NCBI RefSeq assembly: GCF_016920785.2
Contig: NW_024609846.1
Coordinates: 121,981,473 to 122,045,472, forward strand
DNA: 64,000 bases
Direction: 5' to 3'
DNA from: Ixodes scapularis
Lineage: Eukaryota > Arthropoda > Arachnida > Ixodida > Ixodidae
In this document: positions 23,282 to 34,404 of the stretch, piece after piece
How positions within the stretch are numbered: position 1 is the first letter of the stretch
Layout of the letters: each line of letters starts with the position of its first letter
Program-made: the position numbers and the translations under genes
Notes under the pieces: model-generated
What the model was told of the DNA's origin: nothing
What the model saw: only the letters and a program-made list of their open reading frames with translations
Databases searched by the model: none

Positions 23282-23285
23282 TTAA

Positions 23286-24593
23286 AGGCAACACCGCTCC
23301 GCGGAAGTACGGCAGTAAGCTGCGTGCGCTCGAGCCCTGTCGAACCGGATTTCTTTTCTCTCCCGGCTCTCTCGCGGCAGCTTTGCCCGTGCTAGGACAG
23401 TTGACGTCACGTCTCCCGGGATGCATAGCACTCTCCGGTGGCTGATCTTCGGGTGCTCACTTGAATCGGCCCTTTTGAACGAAAAATACAGCAAATCGTT
23501 CAAAACACAAGCGCACAATTGTCATTAGCAGATAGGGTTGATAATGTTTAACTTATTTCAGAACGTGAGATGTGTGTTAGAAGGAATTCGATTCGGTATC
23601 CCTTTAATAACGGTCGTTTAGTTTTTTTCACTGTCTGTTTAATGCTGCGTATATTTTTATAACACACTTAACGCCCCTGGCAATGAGGATGGTGATATAA
23701 GATGATAAATAAAATAAGCACTGTAGATCGAATAGTTCTCAATTCATTTAACAGAAAAAAAGGAAAGGCAAAGTTGGGTTGTACTGTATCCCAAAGTGTC
23801 ACAAAACTCTGAAAAACAATAAGATTTTCCTTGTTAACGTCCAAAGTTTAGACATGTTCACATTAGCAGGCGAACAAATCCTCTGAATAGTGCAGTGTTC
23901 AGTGTCGATCCAGTGCACGATGTGTGAAGAATGGGCACTCATAGGTTGCGTTAAGGCTTACGAGGAGCATTTAAAGTAATTTACTATTAACAAAAGGTTC
24001 CTTATAATTCTTTTTGGCCCGAGTGAAATGAAATACTTTCTGGATTATTATATCACAGTTCATTTTAATATTTTGTTCACTCCACTCTGGTTATTACAAA
24101 GCTTGGCCCTTTCAAGAGTCCAAAGGTACATTACTGAACTGTAATGTGTGTACCTGACCCTGGTTGTGCTGCAGGTGAGATCGTAGAACTTTCCATCGCC
24201 ACGGACTCTGCAAGCAGAGAGCACGTAACCCTCCCGGAAACTCTGCGCTGCACGACCTGATGTACACATGTTACAAAAACCTGTGCCCATAATAGTGCAC
24301 CCTCTAGGGTAGCGTTCAAACGAATGATGGTTCGATTTATGCGGTAGGGGCAGAAGGTGAAGGTCCTATTTTTGTACCGTTCTTTTAGAGGTTACACACG
24401 CAATTTTAAGATGCAGAACGATATTTCGTGGTTAATCTGCAGTGGTTTTATTATGGCTTTTGATTTTTATATAAAAAAACATATTTACGTGAGTGTTTAT
24501 TTTGTTCCCTTCCAGAAAGAAAATAGGCAAGGAAAAGGAAAGGTGGGAGAAATTACATTATGAAGAAAAAGTGAATTCAGCGACTTTTCAAAC
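23286..24593. other. No gene seen
   Basis: AT-rich unique sequence after the foldback. A minus-strand frame at 24060-24290 (GTGFCNMCTSGRAAQSFREG and on) is Cys-bearing but unassigned. Confidence 0.35.
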
Positions 24594-25108
24594 TATAGAC
24601 CGACACGCGGCTCGGCTCTGTTTACCAACACGGCCGGAAGGCCGCGCATGCGCAGAAGCTAGATGGGCAGAACCGGCAAGGCTCTCCGTGTTTTCGCCAT
24701 TGCGTTGTGGGGCGTGCGCTCGCTGTTGACGTTGTAGAGACGCTTCTAGCTTTATCTGTGCGTCGTTTTTCTTGTCAACGTATGTCGTATGCCCGACTAT
24801 TCGAGCTCGCTACCCGAGCCTGAATTGCAGCACTATCGAGACAAACTGTGCGTGGACGGCGTTGTCTTAGACGATCCGTACGCCGTAAACAAGGACTTCT
24901 CGAGTTCCGATATGAAGTTGCTGCCACCGACCTCGATGGCTCACGTCGTCGTTTATTTAGTTTTTTTGCCAAACCAGTTAACGGCCGACATGGTGCAGGC
25001 GTAGAGGTCACTCAAAGCCTACAGTTACTACGGGCCGCTTTTTGCGCTGCCGGCGGGATCAGCACAGTGGATCAGCAGACTGTGGGTCTGCGAAAGGGTA
25101 TTTATTAA
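24594..25108 (+). pseudogene. Stop-interrupted fragment of a repeat-associated coding sequence
   Basis: ATG at 24789 gives MPDYSSSLPEPELQHYRDKL, CVDGVVLDDPYAVNKDF and LTADMVQA, then TAG; the same frame resumes RSLKAYSYYGPLFALP. This resembles the LxxYxxKL...DPY...LT...AYKSLEAYNYF wording of a domain found in many multi-copy tick and cnidarian proteins, in which the TAG position would be Tyr. The preceding sequence starts CTATAGACCGACACGCGG, like other TATAGAC elements. The function of that domain is unknown to me. Confidence 0.4.
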
Positions 25109-26088
25109 TTGATCAAATACATACAGCGTTTTTCAAGTCAAGGTATGATATTTTTCTTACCCTCATGACCACAAGGCACGACAAGCGGTAACGCTTGTTT
25201 GCGTTCTGCCGCTGGTCTCCTTCCATTTGGTAGCACTGGCGCAGAGAGCAATGTTCTAGGCGTTTCAGAAAAAAAGTAACGAAATACATTACTTGTTACT
25301 TCCAAATTGAGGTAACGTAGGTCACCAACCTACGTTACCTCAAAAAAAAAAAAAGCGTGGCCGTTAAAATGTAACGCACGTTACTTTTGCATTACTTGGT
25401 ATTTATATATTGCCAGTAAAAGTGTTTTTTTCTTTGTTTTTTTTTTTGTTTTTTTGCAACAGCGTTTTTCGACGCTGGGACAAAGGGCGTGGGCGTTGGG
25501 GTTTTTCTGAAGTGGGAATTCTTGCATGGGGAGAAGACAAGCAACATTTTGTAGGCAGGTGGAATGTAGTGCAATAATAATAACTTCAGCTTAAGTTCTG
25601 ACGCAGCCGAAGCGGGAAACCTTAACCCTCATGACCTCACGTGTGACGTAACATGTAGCGTTACCAGGTGCCTGCCGGGATTTTTTGGTCCCACCGCTGC
25701 CGTTGCCGACGCCGGATATACTGTGGCACGAGCTCCTAAACGCTATCGCGTTAATAAAACGTACCAACTATAGACGTTTTGCGTTTCCTGTCGTTCTAGC
25801 TCAGTCCCGTGGGTTCCGCATCTGGTATAAGGGATGAAAAAATAATAAAACATTTCAACCTGGAATAGGCCAAACAAGAATGTCTGACAATCACGCATTT
25901 CTCGTACACAACTTCGTGCGGTGTGGAGAGATGAAAATGATGTTTTACCGCATACCAGAAGCGACGATATTCAAGATGGCTGTGCCATCGTGGAAAAGGT
26001 GTATAGGGGTTACTCACTGGACACCATATTTGAGGGCCATGTTTAGAGCGCTTCCTCTGAACTAGCTGACATTATTAGTCTGAGACTA
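25109..26088. other. Repeat-rich gap
   Basis: Contains GTAAC/GTTAC-type repeats at 25270-25395, with hairpin GAGGTAACGTAGGT against ACCTACGTTACCTC at 25307-25343. No gene. Confidence 0.4.
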
Positions 26089-26775
26089 GAGTCACTCTAT
26101 GGGTTCCGAGAGTAACGCATTTTTTTTTTTCTTTTTGCGTTTTGACGACAACATACTCACTCTAGCCGATCATGTTTTGGTTTGGTGAGCATCATTGGAC
26201 GGTAGCGATCACGTCACACAAGTGCCGCTAGACTCACCTCCATCAGCGCTTCAAGCGGCACTAATCGCCTCCATCTTTGGTTCAGCAAACAACTGCACAT
26301 ACGCACGCTCTGCTGCTCATCGAACGCGCGTTTACGCGCCGTTTTTTCCACGCGGTTACCGACGTCAAATGCAAAGAAGTTGAGTATTTAGTGGAACAAT
26401 GCCTGCTTGTTGCGCTTTTGGGTGCAGCACCAGGTCGGAGGATGAAAAGAGACTCTTTCGGATTCCGTGTGGAAAGAACGCAACTGCAAGACGGAGGAAG
26501 AAGGCTTGGCTGGCCATAGTAAAACGGAAGGATTTCGAGCCCACTGCTACAAGCAAGCTTTGTGAGGAGAGTGCCGATTACAGCTGGTTCATTCCGCGTA
26601 TCGCGGAAGGAAGCAGGAATTGTAACACGCTCCAATGCATGTCGCTATTGCCTTCATACACCCGTCGACGCGTGGACCCAAGATGGAGGCGTCATGGTTT
26701 CGGTTTCTGCGCCGCGCCACGGTTCTACAACGAACCTTCGGAGTTTCGTTACTCTGGGAACCCATACAGTGATTC
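26089..26775. mobile_element. Element with 29-bp inverted ends enclosing a THAP-like fragment
   Basis: Left end 26089-26117 and right end 26747-26775 are inverse at 26 of 29 positions (GAGTCACTCTATGGGTTCCG start). Sequence near its right end (CGCGTGGACCCAAGATGG) recurs inverted at 29215 in a related element. No clear target duplication. Confidence 0.6.
26399..26570 (+). pseudogene. THAP-domain N-terminal fragment
   Basis: ATG at 26399 gives MPACCAFGCSTRSEDEKRLF, RIPCGKNATARRRKKAWLAI, VKRKDFEPTATSKLCEE. This fits the THAP zinc-binding fold: C-x4-C at the start, FRIP for FHxFP, W with VKRKDFxP, then LCEE. The expected HF after LCEE is absent and the frame diverges, so the C2CH finger lacks its last ligand. 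It may be one exon (T|GTGAGG could be a donor at 26560) or a truncated capture. THAP domains bind DNA in cellular proteins and in P-element transposases. Confidence 0.6.
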
Positions 26776-27901
26776 TTGCTGAAACTAGTGCCACTAAATA
26801 AGCTGCGCTTCGGAGTAACGACACTTGGCCATATTGGGGCTTAAAATTATGGTTGCCAGTTATCTAAAGCTTTATCTGAAATCACAAGGAACGCTTTTCC
26901 GTCCTCCACAAATGATTAAGCAGTTCGCGACAAAGCAAAGCAATATTACTTAAGCTTCCTAACACCGAAATTAATGCTGAGAAAGTCGCACTTTTAAATC
27001 ATGACGATCGGCGCTTGCGTCTGCTCACATCTGCTCTGCACAAGCACCAAAATAGCGGCGCCCAGAAGATTGTCGGGTTAGGCTGCTTGCATGTCTGTCT
27101 GTCTGAGGGTGAATGAATTCATTGTTGCCCTGAATGTGTTAGCGCGTGACGCTCTCACGCACTCGGTGCGTGAGTTGGGCGGTAAAATGGCGTCTATGCA
27201 TTAGCCAAAGCTACGCGCTCGAGCTGAGTGAAGCCGAATTACGCGCACTTCAAAATGCATAAAAAAACGAATGGGCGGAAAAATGGCTGAGATGCCACCA
27301 CTCAAGCAAAAGCGCACGTGTGTATGAAGGCACTCTATTGTCGGGGAACGGGGTGCCGATACTCTAAGCGCAGCTCCTTTAGTGGCTCTAGCTGAGACCG
27401 CCGATTTTGATGGTTCGAAGTGCACGTTGCAAGATAACTGTGGAAGCCCGGCGTAGCACGCGCTCAGCAGTTGCGCACACAGCTATGGCCGTCAGTGAAA
27501 CCGCCTTAGATACCTTTCCGAAAAAAGGGCTCCTGGCCGGTTCCATTTTCAGTGTTCGTGCGTGATTTGCTCGTTCTCCGAAGCGACGAACATGCGCGCG
27601 TGCTGGGCCGTGAAGATCGTACGCTGGGCTGAGTACTTATACATATTGAAATAGTGTATACTCTGTTCACACTAAAAGGGGTACTTCGGCGTTCACTTTA
27701 TAGTGCCCGAATAGCTTGAAAATTAGCTAAACACAAACGCAAATCGCTGAAATATTGACCACACTATTAAATAATTTTTTTTTGCGAAGGTATTGAATTT
27801 ACAATTTTAGTCCTCGCCGTGATTTTCAAAGTGAAAGTCTTTATTAGCAACAATGAAAAGTGACGTCAGGGGAAGCCGGAGGTTCAATCTTTAAACTATA
27901 G
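26776..27901. other. No gene seen
   Basis: Mixed GC-rich and AT-rich sequence. A second GCCACTAAATAAGCTGCGCT terminus-like phrase at 26791 relates to the 29.1 kb element. Confidence 0.35.
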
Positions 27902-28118
27902 AATAGACCGGTCTCACCAGCTTTTTTGAGTACGCCACTGCTGCCGCCATGCATCGTGGGAGCTGTAGTCTTTCTGCACGTGCGAAAACCCTGCTGGAGG
28001 TCTGCGCGAGCAGAGCACGAGGCGGCATGAGCTGTCTCGTGAACTGGCGCCTGCCTCCTACGAACTACAGTTATGGCGGCGTCACGCATGCGTGCAACGC
28101 TTGGTGAGATCGGTCTAT
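27902..28118. mobile_element. MITE-like element with ATAGACCGRTCTCACCA ends
   Basis: Left end AATAGACCGGTCTCACCAGC, right end TTGGTGAGATCGGTCTATTT. Inside, GGGAGCTGTAGT and ACTACAGTT form a second inverted pair. About 217 bp, no coding. Confidence 0.75.
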
Positions 28119-28348
28119 TTGTTCCCAACTGATTACGAGCCGTTTCATGGTATCAAATGAAAGCACCATCTATTTTCTTCTTCTTCTGCTATATAAGCTC
28201 GCTCCAGCACGCGCGCAGCAGCACGAAGCAAATGCTCGGCGTAGTCCATTTTTAGACTTCACGTGCCGATTTCCAAATAACTTGAATTTCGGAATACTAA
28301 ATAGCTCACAGGAAAGATTAAAGGACAGTGATTCCGAAAGTATAGTTA

Positions 28349-28515
28349 TACTTCGTTTCAGCTTCGGTCCAGACGCCGCCGATGCTACAAGCGCGAGCAT
28401 GTGGCCCAGAACAGTGCTTGCACTGCACGAGCGCGCGTGCTTGGCAGGGATGCTGAAAGCCCGGAGCTCGCGCTTGTAGCTTTGGCTGCGTCTGGACCGA
28501 AGCTGAAACGAAGTA
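28349..28515. mobile_element. Palindromic TA-flanked element, CTTCGTTTCAGCTTCGG ends
   Basis: TA, CTTCGTTTCAGCTTCGGTCC at the left and GGACCGAAGCTGAAACGAAG, TA at the right. Nearly the whole 167 bp folds on itself. A sister copy lies at 58784-58950. Confidence 0.85.
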
Positions 28516-29136
28516 TAGTTGGGGTAGCTCAAGAAATCTCCGGAGTATGCTGGGACCGCAGCCAATGCCACAAGCACGAAAGCTCGAGGTCGCTGCTTCG
28601 AAGCGTTCTTCCGCAGAACGAGCGTTCAAGCTAGAAATGCATGTCTCAAAGCCAGGAGCGTGGGCTAGCTCACGCTTGTATTGCTTTGGTTGCAGCCTGA
28701 GCCTTAAAGGAACCATGAAATGATTTTAAAATCAAATTTCATCCACCGCACGTCATAAAGGGTGTGAAAAGAAACACGAAAACACAAAAATAAGGAGCCA
28801 AAAAAAGGTTATTGGCTTTAGAACTTCTAAAAAAAAACTGGACTCTTTTGCGCCTTCTTTCCTTCCAAAGCTCTCTGCCTTTTCACTGTGATGCATCCGC
28901 GGAATCAGTGCACGTCAGCCGAATCCACGTCGCCTATTGGGTAAGAGCCTACCTCGCCAGCACCGCGATCGTAAACAGTAAATAGCCGGCGAATGTTTCC
29001 TCAAAGTTTTGTTAAATAATATTCAGATCCACATTTTTCAGCATAATTGGAGATGTGCCGAAAATTGCCAAATTTGATAATGCTGAGAGCCAACTGTCAT
29101 CTATCGTGTGGTAAACAAAGCAGGAGCGGTAGGGCC

Positions 29137-29610
29137 GACTAGAGTCACTAAATAAAGCTACGCTTTCAGAGTACCGAAACTCCCAGAACTACCCGTCTGA
29201 AGTGCGTCAGGCGCCGCCATCTTGGGTCCACGCGCAGATGGAGGAGTGACTGTAGCTGAGCCAAGCCGAGCTGCAGCCGCCGCCTGCGTCAGCTGCCTTA
29301 GCCGCAGCTGTGGCAGCGAATCAAGGTCGTGCTGTTCGTATCTCGACGTAAGAAGAAAAAAGTGCACGCTGAGTGTCAGACTTCAGCGTGAGCACGCAGT
29401 AAACAGCAAAACAGCAGCAGTCAGCGGATCGCCGGACCCGAGATGGTGGCGTTTAAAAAACGCGATGATGATAATAGCGACTCACGTGAGTGCCGCTGTC
29501 CAATGGTACCGCAGCGAACCAGAATATTGTTCAATAGACCGACTGTATTGTCGGCAAAAATGCCAAAGAAAAGGAATGCGGTACTCTGAAAGCGTAGCTT
29601 TCAGAGTACC
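29137..29610. mobile_element. Element related to the THAP-bearing one
   Basis: Starts TAGAGTCACTAAATAAAGCT with ACGCTTTCAGAGTACCGAAA. The inverse GGTACTCTGAAAGCGTAGCT appears near 29580. It shares GCCATCTTGGGTCCACGCG with the right part of 26089-26775. The open frame inside has no recognisable domain. Confidence 0.5.
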
Positions 29611-30180
29611 GCTGGGCGTTGGGCTCAGTTACTTGGCCGCGACGATCAAGGAACGTTAATTTTTTTACCTGTTCTTCTCGCGCGTCCCGACATCAAGCAG
29701 CAAGAAAAAAGTACTTGAAACAGACCACGACGAACAAGAACGCTGGATTCACAAACACTCGAGAAAAGCCAGAACGGCCACGAATTCACCGACCGGCAAC
29801 CAAGCGAGCTCGGCAGATAGGCCTAGCAGGCACTCCGAAGCAACTCCGACTTCGGCGCAGCGTATTTGGCCAAGCCCGTCTGCCAACGACCGGCTGGCGT
29901 GCTGAATGGAATATGCGCGCGGCCCTTGTGGACCCTTCCCGTATTTTGATTGCTGACCTCAATTTTAGATTAAGGGGTGAGGTCAATCTCTTCCCCTTAT
30001 TTTCCGAGGCAGTGTTGACGAACACTGTCGTCGAAAAGGGACTCTCGTCAATTCTATCTTCTTGTTTTATGTGATATAGAGCTCAAATAAACGCCGTATG
30101 GATTACCTTCGTAAGCCGAAATGTGCACTTTGTTATTAGTATGCCATTTTTATTCTGACAGGCTGCACGTCACTGTCGAG

Positions 30181-30648
30181 CTATAACAGTTCGTGGGAGC
30201 TACGTGCAATGCCGGTCCAACCTTCCTTTGCCGAGTGCCGCGTCAGTATCGATTTACAATCATAAAAGATCGGTCCCGAAGCGCTTACCAACAGCGCGAA
30301 TGCAGCACTTCCATCAAACACGCGCGTCCGCTCCGAGTGTGAACAGGTATTTACGTGGCTCTTGTTGACACTCTCGTAGTCCAAACGTATCTTTTTTAAC
30401 GTCGGCTCGCTCCTGCATTTCCGAGGGCGCGAAAAACGTCGCGGCCATTTGTCTCTATCTACGTCGCTTTGCAAACGACTGACACGGGCCGCCTTTTGCC
30501 AACAATGGCAGTTGGGTTGATTTCTCGAGTCTTCACCGGAAGACTCGCCGCACTTCCCAACAGGCATACCGGCGTAGGGGACTAGTCCCATGCTGTCGCT
30601 GTAGCGCAACATATCTAATTGAATCTCGCTCAGCTGCGATGTGTCCAT
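30181..30648 (-). other. Unrecognised 155-codon open frame
   Basis: Starts MDTSQLSEIQLDMLRYSDSM and contains a basic stretch DKWPRRFSRPRKCRSEP and scattered Cys. I recognise no family. The length is modest for chance but possible in GC-rich repeat DNA. It may be repeat-derived coding sequence, since similar CG-rich blocks surround it. Confidence 0.2.
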
Positions 30649-32310
30649 GTCTATCGCGGCAATGAGAGGCGCCGATTCAGGAAATACATCGGTGACATCC
30701 GCGCCATCAGCGCAGTAAAACCTACCGGCACCCCGCCAACTCGCCGCCGCTAACTGCCGCTAACGCTCCCATTCTCCTACTGCCGAGAGAACTTCCGGTT
30801 CCGGAAACAGGGTACGTCACGACCGTCAAAATTACGCCGCAACTTGATTTGCGGTCAATTGGAGAGAAAGAAAAACTCAATATTTCATTAATTTTTGTGT
30901 AGAAGTTAATAAACCGAGACGAAAACGGATTCCTGTTCGGCATTCAGTGAACATTGACGGTTTAATGTAAAAGTTATCTGGCAAAAGTAAAAAGGTTCTT
31001 TTATGGTCCCTTTGAGGGTAAACAAAAACTAATTCCCTCAGCAAAAAAAAATTTTCTATGCGTGCGCGATATTTCACAACTTTGGCGCGTTGCCCACGCG
31101 CGATGGCCCATCAAAATAAAAAAAGCGGTGTCCCATCCAGAACGATAGCCTATCCCAAACAACGGCAGTGGGCCGACGTGTGTGTGGGATTGAGGGTTTC
31201 TTACCTCATGTGGGCAACACAGCGCAGCACAGGGTGCTGCAAAGATTGCCAACTGCCGTACATAGGGACCCAGTGCGAACGTAAGCAACACGGTTCTCGC
31301 AGGCGGTACGGCGCAGCAGACGACAGAGCAGCCACACTCAGTGCTCACATAATCCCTCGCACGCGCCGCTTGAGGGCGCGCGCTACTTTTCACAAAGGTC
31401 CATTGCGAGTGAACTCTGGCTGAAATATATGAAACCTGTGGACTGTCACTTTTGTAAACAGCTGAAACGTGCATACTCCATCTCATGATTGCAAGCAGCA
31501 GAGGCAAAGTCCATAGCTGCTCTCCGAGCCTGGCGCAAGTGAAGCCACCAGAATTTCGATGTTTGTCCCGGAAGTCAGGCGTGTGCTGGGCTTACTAGTG
31601 CATTCAATCGATATTTTAGTCAATTTTGTAGTGCTTTTGATTGGGTTTTAATACTCCCGTCCTAAATAAAATACCTTGAATAAGGCATTTGAACGTGGAA
31701 CATACCCATACTTGATCAACTATAATCTCCAAATTTCCACATCGAATGGCCTCCCAAGAGACTTCTCGGGTCCGCATCCACTGTTGCTCCGCAACAAGCA
31801 GGCTCTGTTGGGTTGACAAGAAAATAATCCAGTGCCCTGAACGCTGTTCGATCCAGAACTCGGAAGAGTTGAAAGGCTGTCAAGCGCTTACTTCCGGGAC
31901 AAGCCGCTTACTCCGGTGGCTTCATACCTGTCTGCTCAATGCGACACCCAGCCCCCTATGGTGGAGATCAGTGGCAAAAACACAGGCATACGTACGCGTG
32001 GCTTCCAGATTTTCCTCCCTTTTACGAGCATGCACTCGCGAAAGAAAAGCAAATGTGAAAGCTATGTGCCCCGCTTATGCCCTTTCCTTTGCTGCACTCA
32101 ACTCCTGAGATAGACTAAGCCTGTATCCTGACCACAGCGCCACTTTTGTCGTCACGCAGGAGGCGGCGGCACGTTGAACTACATAAGAACGCTCTGTTCG
32201 CCTACCCCTATAGCCACCAAAATGAGGCCACCAAATAAATTTATCGTAGTCTAAAAGAGTATACGACGAGAACCTGGGGGAGCAGGACTAAAGTATTCAA
32301 TAAATGAGGG

Positions 32311-32725
32311 GCTTGGTAGCCGAGTGTGTTAGCGGACCGGAGCTCGGAGAACGTAACGTCCCTAGATAACGCTATGCTAGGTAGCGACCAATCCTCCACC
32401 CCCGCCCTCCTCCGCTCCGGCGGGTCGCGTAACGTGACAATTCAGATAGAACAATGCTGGACGCGGGTTGGTTTTTGAACGCCACGGTACCAAACCGTTC
32501 CTCGAGAGTGAAATCGAGTCAAATCCGCCATTTTCTTCCTAACGGGAAACGGAACGCGGGCACGGACCAATGCGAGAGCTCGTCGGCACATCAATCGCTG
32601 TCGCTACTTAGCAAAGCGTTAATCGAGGGACTTTAGGCGAGCGTGGAGAGAAAGCTCGCGCTGCAGAACCCAGGGATCCTGGGTTTAGTCCCCCTGCCTC
32701 TTTTGATCTAGAGGAACATTGTACC
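32311..32725 (+). repeat. Possible tRNA-derived SINE
   Basis: GGCTTGGTAGCCGAGTGTGT resembles a tRNA-Ser/Leu A-box start. A B-box-like GGGTTTAGTCCCC lies only about 350 bp downstream, after CGCTGCAGAACCCAGGGATC. The spacing is far longer than in a tRNA, so a SINE with an insertion or chance similarity are both open. Confidence 0.25.
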
Positions 32726-33779
32726 TGGCGTGGCGTCGTGTATTCTGTGTTGTGAACGTTAAAGACCGCAGGCTAGCGGTAGTACTGCACGGGCGAAATT
32801 TCTCACATATAGCGGAAACCAGTGTCGTCGCACATCACAGGGGGACCGACCTTTACGCTGTCGAAACACGAGCTTCATTGTTTTTTTTCTTTTTATTTCG
32901 CACTCCTTACATTGGGAGGTACACTCCGCGACTCTCTTAATGCGAACCAGCGACTGCCGGTTTCCTCTGCTTTTCGCGCAGTGTTAAAGGACTGAAAGTG
33001 TTTTTAAGGGTGGAAAGTGATTTGTTGGCGTACTAACATAAGTGGTAGATCAAAATGCACGCCAATACCTTTTTTTTAACTAAAATTGAAAATATCGACG
33101 ATGTCGCGCAGTGTCCCGCAGTGTACCTTTGTAGCGTGACCTCTCGTTCCTCAAAAGACATGCTTCGAAGCCACGAAATGTCCGGTACGTAATGCATTCA
33201 GAAAGAAACTAAGACTTGGAAGGCCATATGTTATCCACAGTCACTTATGCTTTATTTGAGAATAACGTTCTTAAAACATTCTCCTTCAGAAAAAAAAAAA
33301 AAAAGAAAGACATTACAAAACAGGGCTCTCTTTTAAAGTGACTCGGAGAGTTTCATGCAAGTGTTTAGGTATCCGTGATCACATGACAGGATTACGCCAT
33401 TCGGCGGATTTCTTAATTTACTACCGCGTACATCGACGAGACATTGCATGGACCAGCGCGCGGTTTATAAACACGCCCGCTTTGGTCACACGCGGCAACC
33501 ACACTCGTGCGAGATGAAGCGCCTCTGCGCATGCGCAGTGCCGACAGCAGCGCCACCATAGTGTCGTGAGGTCAGAGACTCGGGTTGGCCTATAGTCGCC
33601 GACAGCTTAGGACAGGCGGGACGTGGCGAGTTCCGGACATCTTATTAGCGCCCCGCAGCCAATGAGGTTGCGACGTCGGCAAACGTCAGAATTCCAATCA
33701 GGAACTAGCAAGGCTAAACAATTTAAGCCAAGCCCTCCATTCTTTTTTTTTTTTTTTATTTTTTACGTTTGTCGGTAAC

Positions 33780-34404
33780 TATAGACGTTTTTGCAAGCAC
33801 GGTCTCTGGGCGCCGCCATCTTGATGCTGGTATGGGTAGACCGTCTGATAGTCAAGCATTGCTGTGGCGTACGGCCTCTGGGCGCTGCCATCTTGCTGCT
33901 GGTGTGGGTAGGTCATCTGAGTCGAGCATTGCTGAGGCGTATCTGCTGCCTCAGCAGTGCTTGACTATCAGACGATCTGTCTATCCACACCAGTAGCAAG
34001 AAGGCGGCGCCCAGAGGCCGTACGACTGAGCAATGCTTGACTATCAGACGGTCTATCCACACCAGGAGCATGATTGTGTCGCCCATGGCCGTACGCCTCA
34101 GCGCTGCCTGACTATCAAACGATTTATCTACCCACACCAGGAGCAAGATGGCGTCACCCAGTGGTTGTACGCCTCAGAAATGCTTGACTATCAGACGGTC
34201 AATCCACACCAGGAGCATGATTGCGTCGCCCATGGCCGTACGCCTCAGCGATGCCTGACTATCAGACGATTTATCTACCCACACCAGGAGCAAAATGGCG
34301 TCACCCAGTGGCTGTACGCCTCAGAAATGCTTGACTATCAGACGGTCTTTTCACACCAGGAGCATGATAGCGGCGCCCAGAGACCGTACATGCAAACGTC
34401 TATA
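33780..34404. mobile_element. TATAGACG-ended foldback with one arm expanded
   Basis: Left end TATAGACGTTTTTGCAAGCA then CGGTCTCTGGGCGCCGCC; right end GGCGGCGCCCAGAGACCGTA-like sequence, GCAAACGTCTATA. The symmetry centre is near 33945 (GCTGAGGCGTATCTGCTGCC). The left arm is about 165 bp; the right is about 450 bp because a 78-bp unit (CTTGACTATCAGACGGTC ... CGTACGCCTCAG) is repeated in a 156-bp higher-order pattern. The long plus-strand open frame is a by-product of 78 being divisible by three. Confidence 0.85.

Larger units (their letters stand above)
18990..23285. mobile_element. 4.3 kb TTAA-flanked concentric foldback
   Basis: TTAA at 18990-18993 is followed by AGACCGACCAAC; at the far end GTTGGTCGGTCT at 23270-23281 is followed by TTAA. 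The outer arms 18994-19668 and 22608-23281 are inverted copies, with about one mismatch in the terminal 41 bases. The inner arms 20211-20930 and 21302-22013 are a second inverted pair on nearly the same axis (about 21.12 kb). The 542 and 594 bp between outer and inner arms do not resemble each other. TTAA flanks are the piggyBac-type target duplication, but the ends are not the usual piggyBac CCYT. No transposase frame is visible. Confidence 0.8.
29611..33779. other. Intergenic stretch without a supported gene
   Basis: Apart from the unrecognised frame at 30181-30648 and the possible SINE, I see only unassigned sequence. Long A/T homopolymers occur at 31044 and 33290-33310. Confidence 0.4.

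Noticed and set aside
24060..24290. Small Cys-containing minus-strand frame that looked like a secreted peptide
   Set aside because: No signal peptide, no recognisable cysteine pattern, and no convincing splice sites.
31001..31507. 168-codon minus-strand frame
   Set aside because: Composition is Arg/Cys/Ala-rich as expected from GC-rich repeat sequence; no motif recognised.
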